Origin: CANQBR01 sp964641395
Lineage (GTDB): Bacteria > Bacillota > Negativicutes > Acidaminococcales > Acidaminococcaceae
Direction: 5' to 3'
Assembly: GCA_964641395.1 (NCBI GenBank)
Contig: CAZXKQ010000001.1
Span: forward strand, 1 to 64,000
DNA: 64,000 bases
Shown here: in pieces, positions 51,803 to 60,839 of the stretch
How the letters are laid out: each line of letters starts with the position of its first letter
How positions within the stretch are numbered: position 1 is the stretch's first letter
Notes under the pieces: generated by a model
Told to the model about the DNA's origin: nothing
Databases searched by the model: none
Seen by the model: the letters and a program-made list of their open reading frames with translations, nothing else
Made by a program: the position numbers and the translations under genes

Positions 51803-54800
51803 CAGCTTCCCCTCCCTTCGACTGGCTCAGCTCCCAGCGGCAGCAGCCTGCCAAGGGGCAGTACTTATTGCAGTCTTTTTGGGGCTTAGGCCGATAATCC
51901 CCGGCGTAAATCCCCTCTATGTAAGACCGTATCAAGTCTTGAAAGTGCTGGGCAAAGGTGGGCCAGTCCGCTTCAAAGCCGGCCTTGGAGCTCTCCTTCT
52001 TCACAATAGGCTTGTAGGAGGAGTTAGTGAAGAGCGGCCTTCCTTGGCGCGTTAGCTCCTTCAAGCTGAGGTAGCTACCCCCTGCCACCTCCTCGGTGAA
52101 ATTCTGCTTCACCGCCAAAAGGTAGGTGGGCAGCTGCAGATCCCTGCTATCCTTCCAATCCTTTGGGGCAGGGGTGCGGGAGCGTTTGTAGTCGGTGACA
52201 TAGAGCCCCCCGTCCACCTGGTCTATCCTGTCGATGCGGCCCTCTAGCTCCACCTGGCAGCCTGAAGCCAGGGTCAGTCTCACCGGCGGCCGCCCACCCC
52301 TGCCGAAGGACCATTCCACTGCCACAGGCCGCTGCCCCCACTGCTCCTCCTCCCGGTAGGCGTAGCGGAGGAAGCGGCGCAGGGTGTGGGCCAGTTTGGC
52401 CTTTTCGCTGGCGAAGGCCAGGCCGTTCTGGCTGTAAGAGGCGCTTTTCTCTTCCAAGAGGGCTGACAGCTCCTCCTCCCTCACATCCAGGGGCTTGTCC
52501 GCCAGCCTCTCTCCTTTATCGATCAAGGGCTGGGTGAAGGCGGCTAAGACGGCGTGGAGGAGGCTGCCTTCCCCGGCCGGGTCGGCCTTGTCCTCCTTGG
52601 TTTCGATCAGCTGCTGCCCCCACACCTTCTCCCCTAGGTAGCGGAAGGGGCAGGCGGCGTATAGCTCTAAGCTGCTAGGGCTGAAGTGCTGAGGCCGGGG
52701 CAGGCTGGCTACGCCCCTGCTCTGCTGCAGGTCTCCCAGGTAGAGGGAGTCCCCTGCGGCCCGCTGTCGGTCTGCCGCCAGGGCCGCCCTCTCCTCCTCC
52801 GTCAGGTAGGGGCTGAGGTTCAGGCCCTGCTGCTGCCACAGTTCCCCTAAGGAAGCCGGCTTCTTTGCCGCTGGACAGAAGGTCGCCCTAAGCTGGGGGA
52901 AGAGCTTCTGCACCTCGGCCACATAGGGGGAGGGCACACCGTCCCCCTCCCTGGACCAGCTGAGGCAGAGCCGCCGTCCGGCCTGGGCCGCCAGCTGGGC
53001 GAAGAAGTAGGCGTCCTCTCCGTAGGCCTTGACCCGGGTAGGCAGGCTGATGCCCAGGCCTTCCAAGGCGGCTCGCTCCTGTTCGTCGTAAAAATGCTGC
53101 CGCTGCAGGCGGGGGAAGTCTCCCTCCTGCAGGCCTAACAGGTAGATATAGGGGTAAGTCTGGCCCTGGCAGGCGGCCACCGCCCCACAGGCCACCCCCT
53201 CCTTCTGGCCTGGGGCCAGGGTGAGTTGCTGTTGGCCCAAGGTCTCCTCTACTATGGCCGCAGCCTCCCCCAGCCTGTAGCTCCTGCCTCCCAGGCCGCA
53301 GTCCCGGTAATCCCGGGCCAGCTGCTCCAGACAGGCCCTCAGGGCCCTGTGGCTGAGGAGGAGGAGCCGTATCTGTTCCAGGCCCAGCTTCCCCTCCTGG
53401 TGCAGCCGGCCTAGGCGGCGAGGCAGGTCAAGGGCCTCTAAGAGCTGCAGCAGGGCCTCCTTCCACCTTCCTAGGGTGAGGGGGCCGGCCGTCTGCTGCC
53501 AAAAGGCCTCCAAGGCTGCCAATTGGCCGTAGTCTTGGCCCAGCTTTGCAGCTACGTCTGCCTTCAGGCTGCTCAAGTCCTCGTAGTACTTTTGCTGCCG
53601 CAGCTGGTAGAGGGCCTGGCCGTCCACGGAGAAGATGAAGCGGCCCAGCCTGCTCTCCAGCAGGGCGAAGTAATTCATCACTCCCTCCCTGCCTGGGAGG
53701 GCCGCCTTGAGGGCGGTGAGGAGGAAGCGGGCTAGGGGCTGCTCCAGCAGGGCGGCAGTTTCCGCCAGCTGCAGGGGCAGGCCGTATTCATCGGCCAGGG
53801 CCCGCAGGCCGCTGTAAGCGCTTAAATCCTTGGCGCAGAGGAGGATGTCCCCCGGCCTCACCCCTTGCAGGAGCAATTCTTTCAGCTCCGTCAGGCAGTG
53901 GCGGCACTCTGCCTCTTGGCTGCTGTATTCCTGCAGCAGTATTTTCTTCTCGCTGGCCGGGTCGTTGCAGGGATCCAAGGCCTGGCTGCTGAAGAGGTGG
54001 CGGGCCAGGTACTCTAAAGCCCCCTCTTCCCCAGCCTCCCCAGGGCCTCCTCCTCCTAGGTCATCCAGCCTGCCTAAAGCGCAGAAGCCTCTGAGTGTGG
54101 CAAAGCTGGCCTGGGAGGCAGCAAAGACCTCCTTCCGGCCTTCTTCGTAGCCCAGGGCGATGTGGAGCCGCACCCTTTGGGCCAGGGCCTTGAGAAAGTC
54201 CAGCACCAAGGGCTCAAAGGAGGCGAAGTCGCAGATGTAGAGCTCCTCGTAGGGCAGCCGGCTCCCCTCCCGGGCCAGCTCCTCAATGGCCAGGCTGTAC
54301 ACCCCCTGGAGGTCGTACCAGCCCTCCTGGGCCAAGCGCAGCCGGTAGGCCTGATAGATCTTGTCGGTGTCCTCGTCCTTCCTGCGGTCGCCGCCCTGCC
54401 GCCCCCAGACCACCAAGGCCTGGTGCACCTGGTCCTCTGTGGCGCCGCTGCGGCGCAGCTGGCCGATGAAGCTCACCATGTCCTTGACGAAGTTCTTCTT
54501 CCCCGCCAGGGGCTGGTAGTAGTGCAGCCAGCCGCCAGCGGCCAGCTTCTCCACCACCTGGCCCAGCAGCAACTCCTGGCTGCGGCGGTTCAACAGCCGC
54601 AGGTGGCTCTTCCCGTTACAGTTCAGCACCTTGGTGGCCAAGCTGTCCATGCCTAGGGCCGTCAGGTGGTAACGGCGGCCCGCCTCTTCTATGAGGCCGC
54701 TGTTAGGCAGGATCAGGGCCCCCTTCTTCTCCGGCTGCCTCTGGAGAGCAGCGGCAAAAGAGTCTCTGCAGCTGCTGCCCAAGGGCAGGCAATACAGTGT

Positions 54801-54809
54801 AGCTTGCAT
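51795..54809 (-). CDS. addB: AddB/RexB-type nuclease subunit
   Basis: Partner of AddA in end resection, 1004 aa. The N-terminal half is helicase-like but lacks a recognisable GxxGxGKT loop (LPLGSSCRDSF in its place), as in RexB-type subunits. The C-terminal PD-(D/E)XK nuclease has ELEGRIDRIDQ, VTDYKRSR and LQLPTYLLAV. Iron-sulfur cysteines appear as AACPFRYLG and, at the end, DCNKYCPLAGCC. The start at 54809 follows GGAGG by six bases. The gene order addB-addA is the normal Firmicutes order. Confidence 0.92.
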   Translation of the reverse strand: MQATLYCLPLGSSCRDSFAAALQRQPEKKGALILPNSGLIEEAGRRYHLTALGMDSLATKVLNCNGKSHLRLLNRRSQELLLGQVVEKLAAGGWLHYYQPLAGKKNFVKDMVSFIGQLRRSGATEDQVHQALVVWGRQGGDRRKDEDTDKIYQAYRLRLAQEGWYDLQGVYSLAIEELAREGSRLPYEELYICDFASFEPLVLDFLKALAQRVRLHIALGYEEGRKEVFAASQASFATLRGFCALGRLDDLGGGGPGEAGEEGALEYLARHLFSSQALDPCNDPASEKKILLQEYSSQEAECRHCLTELKELLLQGVRPGDILLCAKDLSAYSGLRALADEYGLPLQLAETAALLEQPLARFLLTALKAALPGREGVMNYFALLESRLGRFIFSVDGQALYQLRQQKYYEDLSSLKADVAAKLGQDYGQLAALEAFWQQTAGPLTLGRWKEALLQLLEALDLPRRLGRLHQEGKLGLEQIRLLLLSHRALRACLEQLARDYRDCGLGGRSYRLGEAAAIVEETLGQQQLTLAPGQKEGVACGAVAACQGQTYPYIYLLGLQEGDFPRLQRQHFYDEQERAALEGLGISLPTRVKAYGEDAYFFAQLAAQAGRRLCLSWSREGDGVPSPYVAEVQKLFPQLRATFCPAAKKPASLGELWQQQGLNLSPYLTEEERAALAADRQRAAGDSLYLGDLQQSRGVASLPRPQHFSPSSLELYAACPFRYLGEKVWGQQLIETKEDKADPAGEGSLLHAVLAAFTQPLIDKGERLADKPLDVREEELSALLEEKSASYSQNGLAFASEKAKLAHTLRRFLRYAYREEEQWGQRPVAVEWSFGRGGRPPVRLTLASGCQVELEGRIDRIDQVDGGLYVTDYKRSRTPAPKDWKDSRDLQLPTYLLAVKQNFTEEVAGGSYLSLKELTRQGRPLFTNSSYKPIVKKESSKAGFEADWPTFAQHFQDLIRSYIEGIYAGDYRPKPQKDCNKYCPLAGCCRWELSQSKGGEADE

Positions 54810-54913
54810 AACGTCCTCCTTCTTCCCTTCTCTAGCTCCCTCAGCCCCCTAGGCTGGGAGGCTTTTTCTCTGTTGAGTTTCTCTCATCCACTAAATAACG
54901 CTATGGGGGTCGT

Positions 54914-54943
54914 AGTATTGCGACAGATTATTTAAAATTACAA
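54914..54943 (-). promoter_or_regulatory. Possible promoter of addBA
   Basis: Minus strand TTGTAA (54938-54943), 18-base spacer, AATACT (54914-54919), within a locally AT-rich stretch. Confidence 0.4.
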
Positions 54944-54990
54944 ATAAGCCTTGGAAGCTCTTGGAAGCCTTCCCCCCTTCCGGCGCAGGC

Positions 54991-57519
54991 CTAGCCCTCC
55001 CCCCTGAACTTCCGCAAGTAGTAGCCGGTCTTGCTCCTAGGGCAGGCGCACAGCTCCGCCGGCGGGCCGGCGAACACCAGCTCCCCGCCCTGGTCGCCTC
55101 CCCCCGGCCCTAGGTCGATTACGTAGTCCGCATTGTTGATCACGTCCAGGTCGTGCTCGATGACGATCACCGTAGCCCCCTGCTCCAGCAGGCGGTTGAA
55201 GACCCGCAACAGGGTGGCCACATCCAGGGGATGGAGGCCGATGGTGGGCTCATCGAAGATGAAGACTGTGTCACCCTGGCCCCGGCCTAGCTCACTGGCC
55301 AGCTTCAACCGCTGGGCCTCGCCGCCGGAGAGGCTGGGGGTCTCCTCCCCCAGGGTGAGGTAGCCCAGGCCCAGCTCCTGCAGCACCTGCAGCCTGCGGG
55401 CTACTAAGGGCAGGTCGGCACAGGCCTGGAGGGCCTCCTTGACACTGAGGGCCATGAGCTCCGGCAGGGAGAGGGCCCGGCCTCCCCCCTTAGGCTGGCG
55501 GCGGAGCAGGCCGGCCTCCTTGGCGTAGCGGGAACCGCCGCAGTCAGGACAGGGCAGCTGCACGTCTGGCAGGAACTGCACGTCCAGGGTGATGGTGCCC
55601 GTGCCGTCGCAGAGGGGGCAGCGCAGCCGGCCGGTGTTGTAGGAAAAGTCCCCTGCCTTGTAGCCCCTCTCCTTGGCAGCCGCCGTCCGGCCGTACACCT
55701 TCCGCAGCTCGTCGTGGACGTCCGCATAGGTGGCCACGGTGGAGCGGATGTTGATGCCGATGGGGGTGGCGTCGATGAGCTTCACCTGCTCTATCCCCGG
55801 GGCCAGGAGGGAGCGCACGTGGGCAGGCAGGGGCCGCCCCTGGCTGGCGGCAGCCAGGGCGGGCAGCAGGCTTTCCAGCACCAGGGTGGTCTTGCCGGAG
55901 CCGGACACCCCGGTCACCGCTATCAGCCGCCCCCTGGGAAAGTCCACCGCTAAGGGCTTCACCGTGTGGAGCTGGGAGGTGGCCAGGTGGATGCGGCCCT
56001 GGGCGAAGAGCTCCTCCGGAGCCACAGGCCTCCGCACCTCCAGCCTCTGCCTGCCGCTGAGGAAGCCGCCGATGAGGGAGCGGGGGTTGGCCGCCACCTC
56101 CTCCACCCTGCCCTGGGCCAGCAGCCTGCCTCCCTCTGCCCCAGCCCCGGGCCCCAGCTCTAGGAGCCAGTCCGCCCCCTTCAGCACCTGGACGTCGTGA
56201 TCCACCAGCACCACTGTGTTCCCATCCCCTACCAGGGTCTCCATCACCCCCTGCAGCCCCTCTAGGTTGGCCGGGTGGAGGCCGATGGAGGGCTCGTCCA
56301 GGATGTAGAGGACGCCGGTGGTGCGGTTGCGCACCGCCCGGGCCAGCTGCATCCGCTGCCGCTCCCCGGTAGAAAGGGTGGAGGCGGCCCTGTCCAGGCT
56401 GAGGTAGTCCAGGCCCAGCTCCCGCAGGCGCTGGGCGGCGCCGGTGAAGGAGGCGCAGATGTTGGCCGCCATGGGCCGCAGTTCCGCCGGCAGGGAGGCA
56501 GGCACCCCTGCCACCCACTGGCACAGGTCCGCCAGGGTCATGGTGCAGACCTCTGCCAGGCTGAGGCCCCTCACCCTGGGGGCCCGGGCGGCGGCGCTGA
56601 GCCGGGTGCCGCCGCAGTCGGGGCACACCGCCTGGCGCAAAAACTTTTCCACCCGCTTCATACCCTTCTCATCCTTCACCTTGGCCAGGGCGTTCTCCAC
56701 CGTATAGGTGGCGTTGAAGTAGGTAAAGTCCATGTCCCCTGCCGCCCCGCTGGTCTTGTTCTGGTAGATGATGTTCTTCTTCACCGCCGGCCCGTGGAAG
56801 ACGATGTCCCGCTCCTTGGGGGTCAGCTCCCGGAAGGGCACATCGGTGCGCACCCCCAGGGAGCGGGCTATGTCCTTCATCAAGGACCACATCAGGGTCT
56901 GCCAGGGAGCCACCGCCCCCTGGTCGATGGAGAGGGACTCGTCCGGCACCAGGGTGCTTTCGTCTACGGTGCGGATCACCCCGGTGCCCTCGCATTTCTT
57001 GCAGGCCCCCTGGCTGTTGAAGGCCAGCTCTTCCGCCCCTGGGGCGAAGAAGCTGGCGCCGCAGACGGGGCAGCAGAGGGGCTGGCCCGCCGCCACCTGG
57101 AGGGAGGGCTCCAGGTAGTGGCCGTTAGGACAGCGGTGGCTGGCCACCCGGGAGAAGAGAAGGCGCAGGCTGTTCAACAGCTCGCTGCCGGTGCCGAAGG
57201 TGCTGCGGATGCCAGGCACCCCCGGCCGTTGCCGCAGGGCCAGGGCGGCAGGCACGTAGAGCACCTCCTCCACCTGGGCCTTCTCCGCCTGGGTCAGCCG
57301 CCGGCGGGTGTAGGTGGAGAGGGCCTCTAGATAGCGCCTGGAGCCCTCCGCGTAGAGGATGCCCAGGGCCAGGGAGGACTTCCCCGAGCCAGAGACCCCT
57401 GCTATGCCTACGATGCGGTGGAGGGGCAGCTCCACGTGGATGTTCTTCAAGTTGTGGACCCTGCCTCCGCGTACGATGATGTGCTCCGGTCCCGCCTGCC
57501 TTGTCTCTGCCACTGCCAT
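54991..57519 (-). CDS. UvrA paralog (UvrA2-like, without UvrB-binding domain)
   Basis: A double-ABC ATPase of 842 aa, about 100 shorter than true UvrA. Two Walker A loops: GVSGSGKSS (about 42) and GVSGSGKTT (about 535). ABC signatures are LSTGERQRMQLA and LSGGEAQRLKLA, each followed by an ILDEPSIGLHP or FDEPTIGLHP box. Zinc-finger Cys sets are CPVC, CKKCEGTG and CPLCDGTG with CPDCGG. The shortened first half suggests loss of the UvrB-interaction domain, as in UvrA2 and drug-resistance relatives. It could bind damaged or drug-bound DNA without full excision repair; this is inference. The ATG at 57519 is close to GGGAG; a GTG two codons later is better spaced. Single gene. Confidence 0.92.
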   Translation of the reverse strand: MAVAETRQAGPEHIIVRGGRVHNLKNIHVELPLHRIVGIAGVSGSGKSSLALGILYAEGSRRYLEALSTYTRRRLTQAEKAQVEEVLYVPAALALRQRPGVPGIRSTFGTGSELLNSLRLLFSRVASHRCPNGHYLEPSLQVAAGQPLCCPVCGASFFAPGAEELAFNSQGACKKCEGTGVIRTVDESTLVPDESLSIDQGAVAPWQTLMWSLMKDIARSLGVRTDVPFRELTPKERDIVFHGPAVKKNIIYQNKTSGAAGDMDFTYFNATYTVENALAKVKDEKGMKRVEKFLRQAVCPDCGGTRLSAAARAPRVRGLSLAEVCTMTLADLCQWVAGVPASLPAELRPMAANICASFTGAAQRLRELGLDYLSLDRAASTLSTGERQRMQLARAVRNRTTGVLYILDEPSIGLHPANLEGLQGVMETLVGDGNTVVLVDHDVQVLKGADWLLELGPGAGAEGGRLLAQGRVEEVAANPRSLIGGFLSGRQRLEVRRPVAPEELFAQGRIHLATSQLHTVKPLAVDFPRGRLIAVTGVSGSGKTTLVLESLLPALAAASQGRPLPAHVRSLLAPGIEQVKLIDATPIGINIRSTVATYADVHDELRKVYGRTAAAKERGYKAGDFSYNTGRLRCPLCDGTGTITLDVQFLPDVQLPCPDCGGSRYAKEAGLLRRQPKGGGRALSLPELMALSVKEALQACADLPLVARRLQVLQELGLGYLTLGEETPSLSGGEAQRLKLASELGRGQGDTVFIFDEPTIGLHPLDVATLLRVFNRLLEQGATVIVIEHDLDVINNADYVIDLGPGGGDQGGELVFAGPPAELCACPRSKTGYYLRKFRGEG

Positions 57520-57615
57520 CTACTCCCATCCGTCTCACCCAGGGCCCCTGCCTTCTGGCAGCCAGCCCTGTGCCCCTGTGCTGAAGCTGGGGCAGGCCGA
57601 AGCCTCCCCCTAATA

Positions 57616-57644
57616 ATGTTAGCAGATATTTCCCCGGCTGACAA
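57616..57644 (-). promoter_or_regulatory. Promoter of the uvrA paralog
   Basis: Minus strand TTGTCA (57639-57644), 17-base spacer, TAACAT (57616-57621). Confidence 0.7.
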
Positions 57645-57702
57645 TGCCCTTTTACCCTAAACCCTGGGTAGAAAAAGCTCCCCTCAACCCTGCTTCAGCC
57701 CA

Positions 57703-57731
57703 TTGCGCCTCCAGAGGCTTTTTTATATAAT
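57703..57731 (+). promoter_or_regulatory. Promoter of the flavoprotein gene
   Basis: TTGCGC (57703-57708), 17-base spacer, TATAAT (57726-57731). Divergent from the uvrA paralog promoter. Confidence 0.87.
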
Positions 57732-57818
57732 AGGGCTGGGGAGCAGGCCCGCCTGTGGGGCCTAGGCCTCCACCGCCCACCTAAAAGCTGCTTGCTAGAA
57801 ATGGAAAGGAAGATGAAC

Positions 57819-58436
57819 ATGAAGGTACTAATGATCAATGGCAGTCCCCATATCAACGGCAATACCTCCCTGGCCCTGAAGGAAATGGCGGCGGTCTTCG
57901 CCCAGGAGGGAATAGAGGTGGAAACCCTCCAGATCGGCACCCAGGCCATCAGAGGCTGTATCGCCTGCTACTCCTGCGCTAGCAAGGGCCGCTGCGTCTT
58001 CGACGATGCGGTGAACAAGGCCGCCCCCCTCTTCGCCGCCGCCGACGGCCTGGTGGTGGCCACCCCGGTCTACTACGCCTCTGCCAACGCCACCCTCATC
58101 GCCTTCCTGGACCGGCTCTTCTTCAGTACCTCCTTTGACAAGAGCATGAAGGTGGGGGCCAGCGTAGTCTGCTGCCGCCGGGGCGGCGCCTCCGCCACCT
58201 TTGACGAGTTGAACAAGTACTTCACCATCTCCAACATGCCCATCGCCTCCAGCCAGTACTGGAACAGCATCCATGGCCGGGAACAGGGAGAGGCGGAGCA
58301 GGATGCAGAGGGGAGGCAGACCATGCGCACCCTGGCCCGGAACATGGCCTTCCTGATGAAGAGCATCGCCCTAGGCAAGGAAAGGTACGGCCTGCCGGCT
58401 AAGGAGCCGCTGACCCTCACCCACTTCATCCACTGA
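57819..58436 (+). CDS. NADPH-dependent FMN reductase-like flavoprotein
   Basis: A flavodoxin-fold protein of 205 aa. It has the phosphate-binding loop NGSPHINGNTS (about 7-17), the GCIACYSCASKGRC segment (about 46-59) common in iron-sulfur flavoproteins and quinone/nitro reductases, and ATPVYYASANATLIAFLDR (about 82-100), which contacts FMN. The exact electron acceptor is unknown. The frame opens at 57792, but AAAGGAAG is correctly spaced only for the ATG at 57819. It is divergent from the UvrA paralog; shared control is possible but not shown. Confidence 0.88.
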   Translation: MKVLMINGSPHINGNTSLALKEMAAVFAQEGIEVETLQIGTQAIRGCIACYSCASKGRCVFDDAVNKAAPLFAAADGLVVATPVYYASANATLIAFLDRLFFSTSFDKSMKVGASVVCCRRGGASATFDELNKYFTISNMPIASSQYWNSIHGREQGEAEQDAEGRQTMRTLARNMAFLMKSIALGKERYGLPAKEPLTLTHFIH

Positions 58437-58466
58437 ACGCCCTAAGCCTTGGAGGCCAGACAAAAG

Positions 58467-58508
58467 AGAACCTACTCCCAGCCTAAGACTGGCGAGTAGG
58501 TTCTTTTT
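58467..58508 (+). terminator. Terminator of the flavoprotein gene
   Basis: Perfect 11-bp stem (58467-58477 with 58494-58504), 16-base loop with some internal pairing, then TTTT. Confidence 0.88.
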
Positions 58509-58573
58509 CACTCTCTGGAAGCCGGAGCCCCTGCCTGCCTAGAGCCTGAGAGGCTGGGGCGCTGCCCCCTAGC

Positions 58574-60277
58574 CTACTGGGCCAGGCTGGCCTCCGCCCT
58601 GTTCACGGCGCAGATGATGCCCAGGCAGGCGGCCACGTTGATGTTGGGATGGAGGCCGGCGCCAAAGCAGTGGTTGCCGTCCGGCTTGCTGATCTCGATG
58701 TAGCAGATGCCCACGGCGCTGGAGCCGCCCCGGGAGACGGCGTGCTCATGGTAGTCGATGAAGCCGTAGCCCTCGCAGCCCAGGCTGTTCATGGCCTGGC
58801 AGAAGGCGGCGATGGGGCCGTTCCCCTCCCCGCTGACCTGGTGCTCTATGCCGTCCTTGGCCACGATGCCGTCAAAACGGCTGCGCATGTGGCCGTCCTC
58901 CCCTTCAAACTCGCTGAAGCGGTGGCGCACCAGGGCGAAGCGGCCCTTGTAGCTGATGTACTCCTTGTCGAAGAGGTCCACCACCTGCAGGCTGGTGAGC
59001 TCGTCCCCGTACTTGTCCGCCGCCGCCTTGACGATGGCGCCGAACTCCGGGTGCATCTCCTTAGGCAGCTTGTAGCCGGCGGCCTCCTGGAGCACATAGG
59101 CGGCGCCTCCCTTCCCCGACTGGCTGTTGATGCGGATCACCGGCTCGTAGTCCCGGTGCAGGTCTGCCGGATTGATGGTCAGGTAGGGCACCTCCCAGTA
59201 GGGGGTGTGGTGGTCCTTCATGTACTCATAACCCTTGCGGATGGCGTCCTGGTGGGAGCCGCTGAAGGCGGTGAAGGCCAGCTTGCCGGCGTAGGGCTGC
59301 CGCTCCGGCACCACCATGCCGGTGCAGTCTTCGTAGACCTCCTTCAAGGCCAGGATGTTGCTGAAGTCCAGCAGGGGATCCACCCCCTGGGTGAACATGT
59401 TCAAGGCCACGGTGACGATGTCCAGGTTGCCGGTCCGCTCCCCGTTGCCAAAGAGGGTGCCCTCCACCCGCTCTGCCCCGGCCATCAGGCCCAGCTCCGC
59501 ACAGGCCACCCCGGTGCCCCTATCGTTGTGGGGGTGGAGGCTGATGATGGCCGCCTCCCGGTTGTGGAGGTGGCGGCAGAAGTATTCGATCTGGTCCGCA
59601 TAGGTGTTGGCGGTGCACATCTCCACCGTGCTAGGCAGGTTGATGATCACCGGCTCCTCCTTGCTGGCCCCTAGCTCCGCCATCACCGCTTCGCAGATGC
59701 GGACGGAGAAGTCGATCTCCGTGCCGGTAAAGCTCTCCGGCGAGTACTCATAGCGGATGTTCATGCCGCTGCGCCGCCGCTCCTCCTCCGACAGCTGTTT
59801 GATCAGCCGGGCCCCCTGGACGGCGATGTCGGTTATACCCTCCATGTCCTTTTGGAAGACGATCTTCCGCTGCAGGGTGGAGGTGGAGTTGTAGAAGTGG
59901 ATGATGATGTTCTTGGCCCCCCGTACCGCTTCAAAGGTTTTGCGGATCAGCTCCTCCCGGGCCTGCATCAGCACCTGCACCCACACGTCGTCGGGGATGT
60001 GGCCCCCCTCGATGAGGGTGCGCAGGGTGGCGTACTCCGTCTCCGAAGCGGAGGGGAAGCCCACCTCTATCTCCTTGAAGCCGCAGTCCACCAGGGTGTG
60101 GAAGAAGCGGACCTTGGCCGGGATGCCCATGGGGGTGACCAGGGCCTGGTTCCCGTCCCGCAGGTCCACCGAGCACCAGGTAGGGGCCTTGGTGATCCGC
60201 CGCTCCGGCCACTGCCGGTCCGGCAGCTGGACGTAGTCAAAGGGGATGTACTGTTTTACCGCATGCATGTGTTTCAT
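58574..60277 (-). CDS. leuA: 2-isopropylmalate synthase, LeuA type 2
   Basis: First step of leucine synthesis: acetyl-CoA plus 2-oxoisovalerate. It has 567 aa, the longer form with an N-terminal extension (YIPFDYVQLPDRQWPERRI). The TIM-barrel metal and substrate motifs are VDLRDGNQAL (about 37-46), GCGFKEIEVGFPS-type DCGFKEIEVGFPSAS, SLHPHNDRGTG and FGNGERTGN. The C-terminal regulatory LeuA dimer domain ends the protein (SSAVGICYIEI, about 525). The frame is open to 60418 across the T-box, but AGGAGG precedes the ATG at 60277. It stands alone without leuCDB and is controlled by the T-box leader. Confidence 0.96.
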   Translation of the reverse strand: MKHMHAVKQYIPFDYVQLPDRQWPERRITKAPTWCSVDLRDGNQALVTPMGIPAKVRFFHTLVDCGFKEIEVGFPSASETEYATLRTLIEGGHIPDDVWVQVLMQAREELIRKTFEAVRGAKNIIIHFYNSTSTLQRKIVFQKDMEGITDIAVQGARLIKQLSEEERRRSGMNIRYEYSPESFTGTEIDFSVRICEAVMAELGASKEEPVIINLPSTVEMCTANTYADQIEYFCRHLHNREAAIISLHPHNDRGTGVACAELGLMAGAERVEGTLFGNGERTGNLDIVTVALNMFTQGVDPLLDFSNILALKEVYEDCTGMVVPERQPYAGKLAFTAFSGSHQDAIRKGYEYMKDHHTPYWEVPYLTINPADLHRDYEPVIRINSQSGKGGAAYVLQEAAGYKLPKEMHPEFGAIVKAAADKYGDELTSLQVVDLFDKEYISYKGRFALVRHRFSEFEGEDGHMRSRFDGIVAKDGIEHQVSGEGNGPIAAFCQAMNSLGCEGYGFIDYHEHAVSRGGSSAVGICYIEISKPDGNHCFGAGLHPNINVAACLGIICAVNRAEASLAQ

Positions 60278-60299
60278 CAAAACTTTCCTCCTGCCTAAA

Positions 60300-60601
60300 A
60301 TGAAGACGCCCCTGGGTACAAACTGTCCTAGGGGCGAATTAATCCGCGGTACCACCCTACTTCGGCAGCCGCTCACGCTGCTGCCGCTCTCACCAGCCTC
60401 CAACAAGGCCTCAGCCAATAACGCTGCTTAGCGTCCTGCCCTACTGCTCCCTGGGTTGACAGGGCCCTCCTTCAGGCAGGCGACTCCGGGCTCAGTATCC
60501 CTACGGCTTTCAGCACCGCCTTGCACCTAGCGGCGGCTCTCTGGGGCCTAGCACCGTTTCTTCTTCCCTTCTTCGTCTTTCAGGGGCCTATGCACTTATG
60601 T
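60300..60601 (-). promoter_or_regulatory. T-box riboswitch leader of leuA
   Basis: The minus strand carries the canonical T-box AGGGTGGTACCGCGG (60344-60358). A 7-bp GC terminator stem follows (60330-60336 with 60307-60313), with a long loop and a weak U tract. Upstream, the stem I region has the expected GA-rich internal loop and ends near GATACTGAGC. CTG at 60493-60495, followed by A, is my candidate leucine specifier. leuA should be expressed when tRNA-Leu is uncharged. Core element certain, specifier less so. Confidence 0.9.
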
Positions 60602-60607
60602 AGTCCC

Positions 60608-60636
60608 ATTGTAACAAGTCTAACAGCCTTTGTCAA
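60608..60636 (-). promoter_or_regulatory. Promoter of the T-box-leuA transcript
   Basis: Minus strand TTGACA (60631-60636), 17-base spacer, TACAAT (60608-60613). Confidence 0.93.
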
Positions 60637-60649
60637 CAGCCTAATTGGC

Positions 60650-60799
60650 CTAAAAGCGGTCGGCGGGCCTGACAAAGCTGCTAATAACAACTAGGCAGGA
60701 GAGAGCCCCAGCCTCAACTATCTTTCTTCTGCCGGCGGCAAAGTAGGCGGCAGTGGCCTGGTCACAGCCTTTGGCGAGATAGTAGTCAATATTTTTCAT
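60650..60799 (-). pseudogene. 49-residue ORF, probable truncated DUF2442-type protein
   Basis: The frame reads MKNIDYYLAKGCDQATAAYF then AAGRRKIVEAG and ends in an unrelated hydrophobic tail. GGAGGGG precedes the ATG at good spacing. The first 30 residues resemble the N-terminal segment seen in some DUF2442-containing proteins, where a short helical part (DYYL..G....AEYFA.GRRKI) is followed by the DUF2442 beta domain. Here the beta domain is missing and the frame stops just short of the leuA promoter. It is most likely a decayed gene cut by a rearrangement. The family match is from memory and only moderate. Confidence 0.5.
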
Positions 60800-60839
60800 A
60801 ATAGGCCCCTCCTTACTTTAATGCCTGCTAGCAACACCC

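Noticed and set aside
56275..57330. 351-residue plus-strand frame, and a 360-residue second minus frame, over the uvrA paralog
   Set aside because: Both are composition shadows of the ABC ATPase gene, Gly/Arg/Pro-rich without domains.
60246..60431. Plus-strand 61-residue frame across the leuA T-box
   Set aside because: Falls on the riboswitch; no ribosome site and no homology sense.
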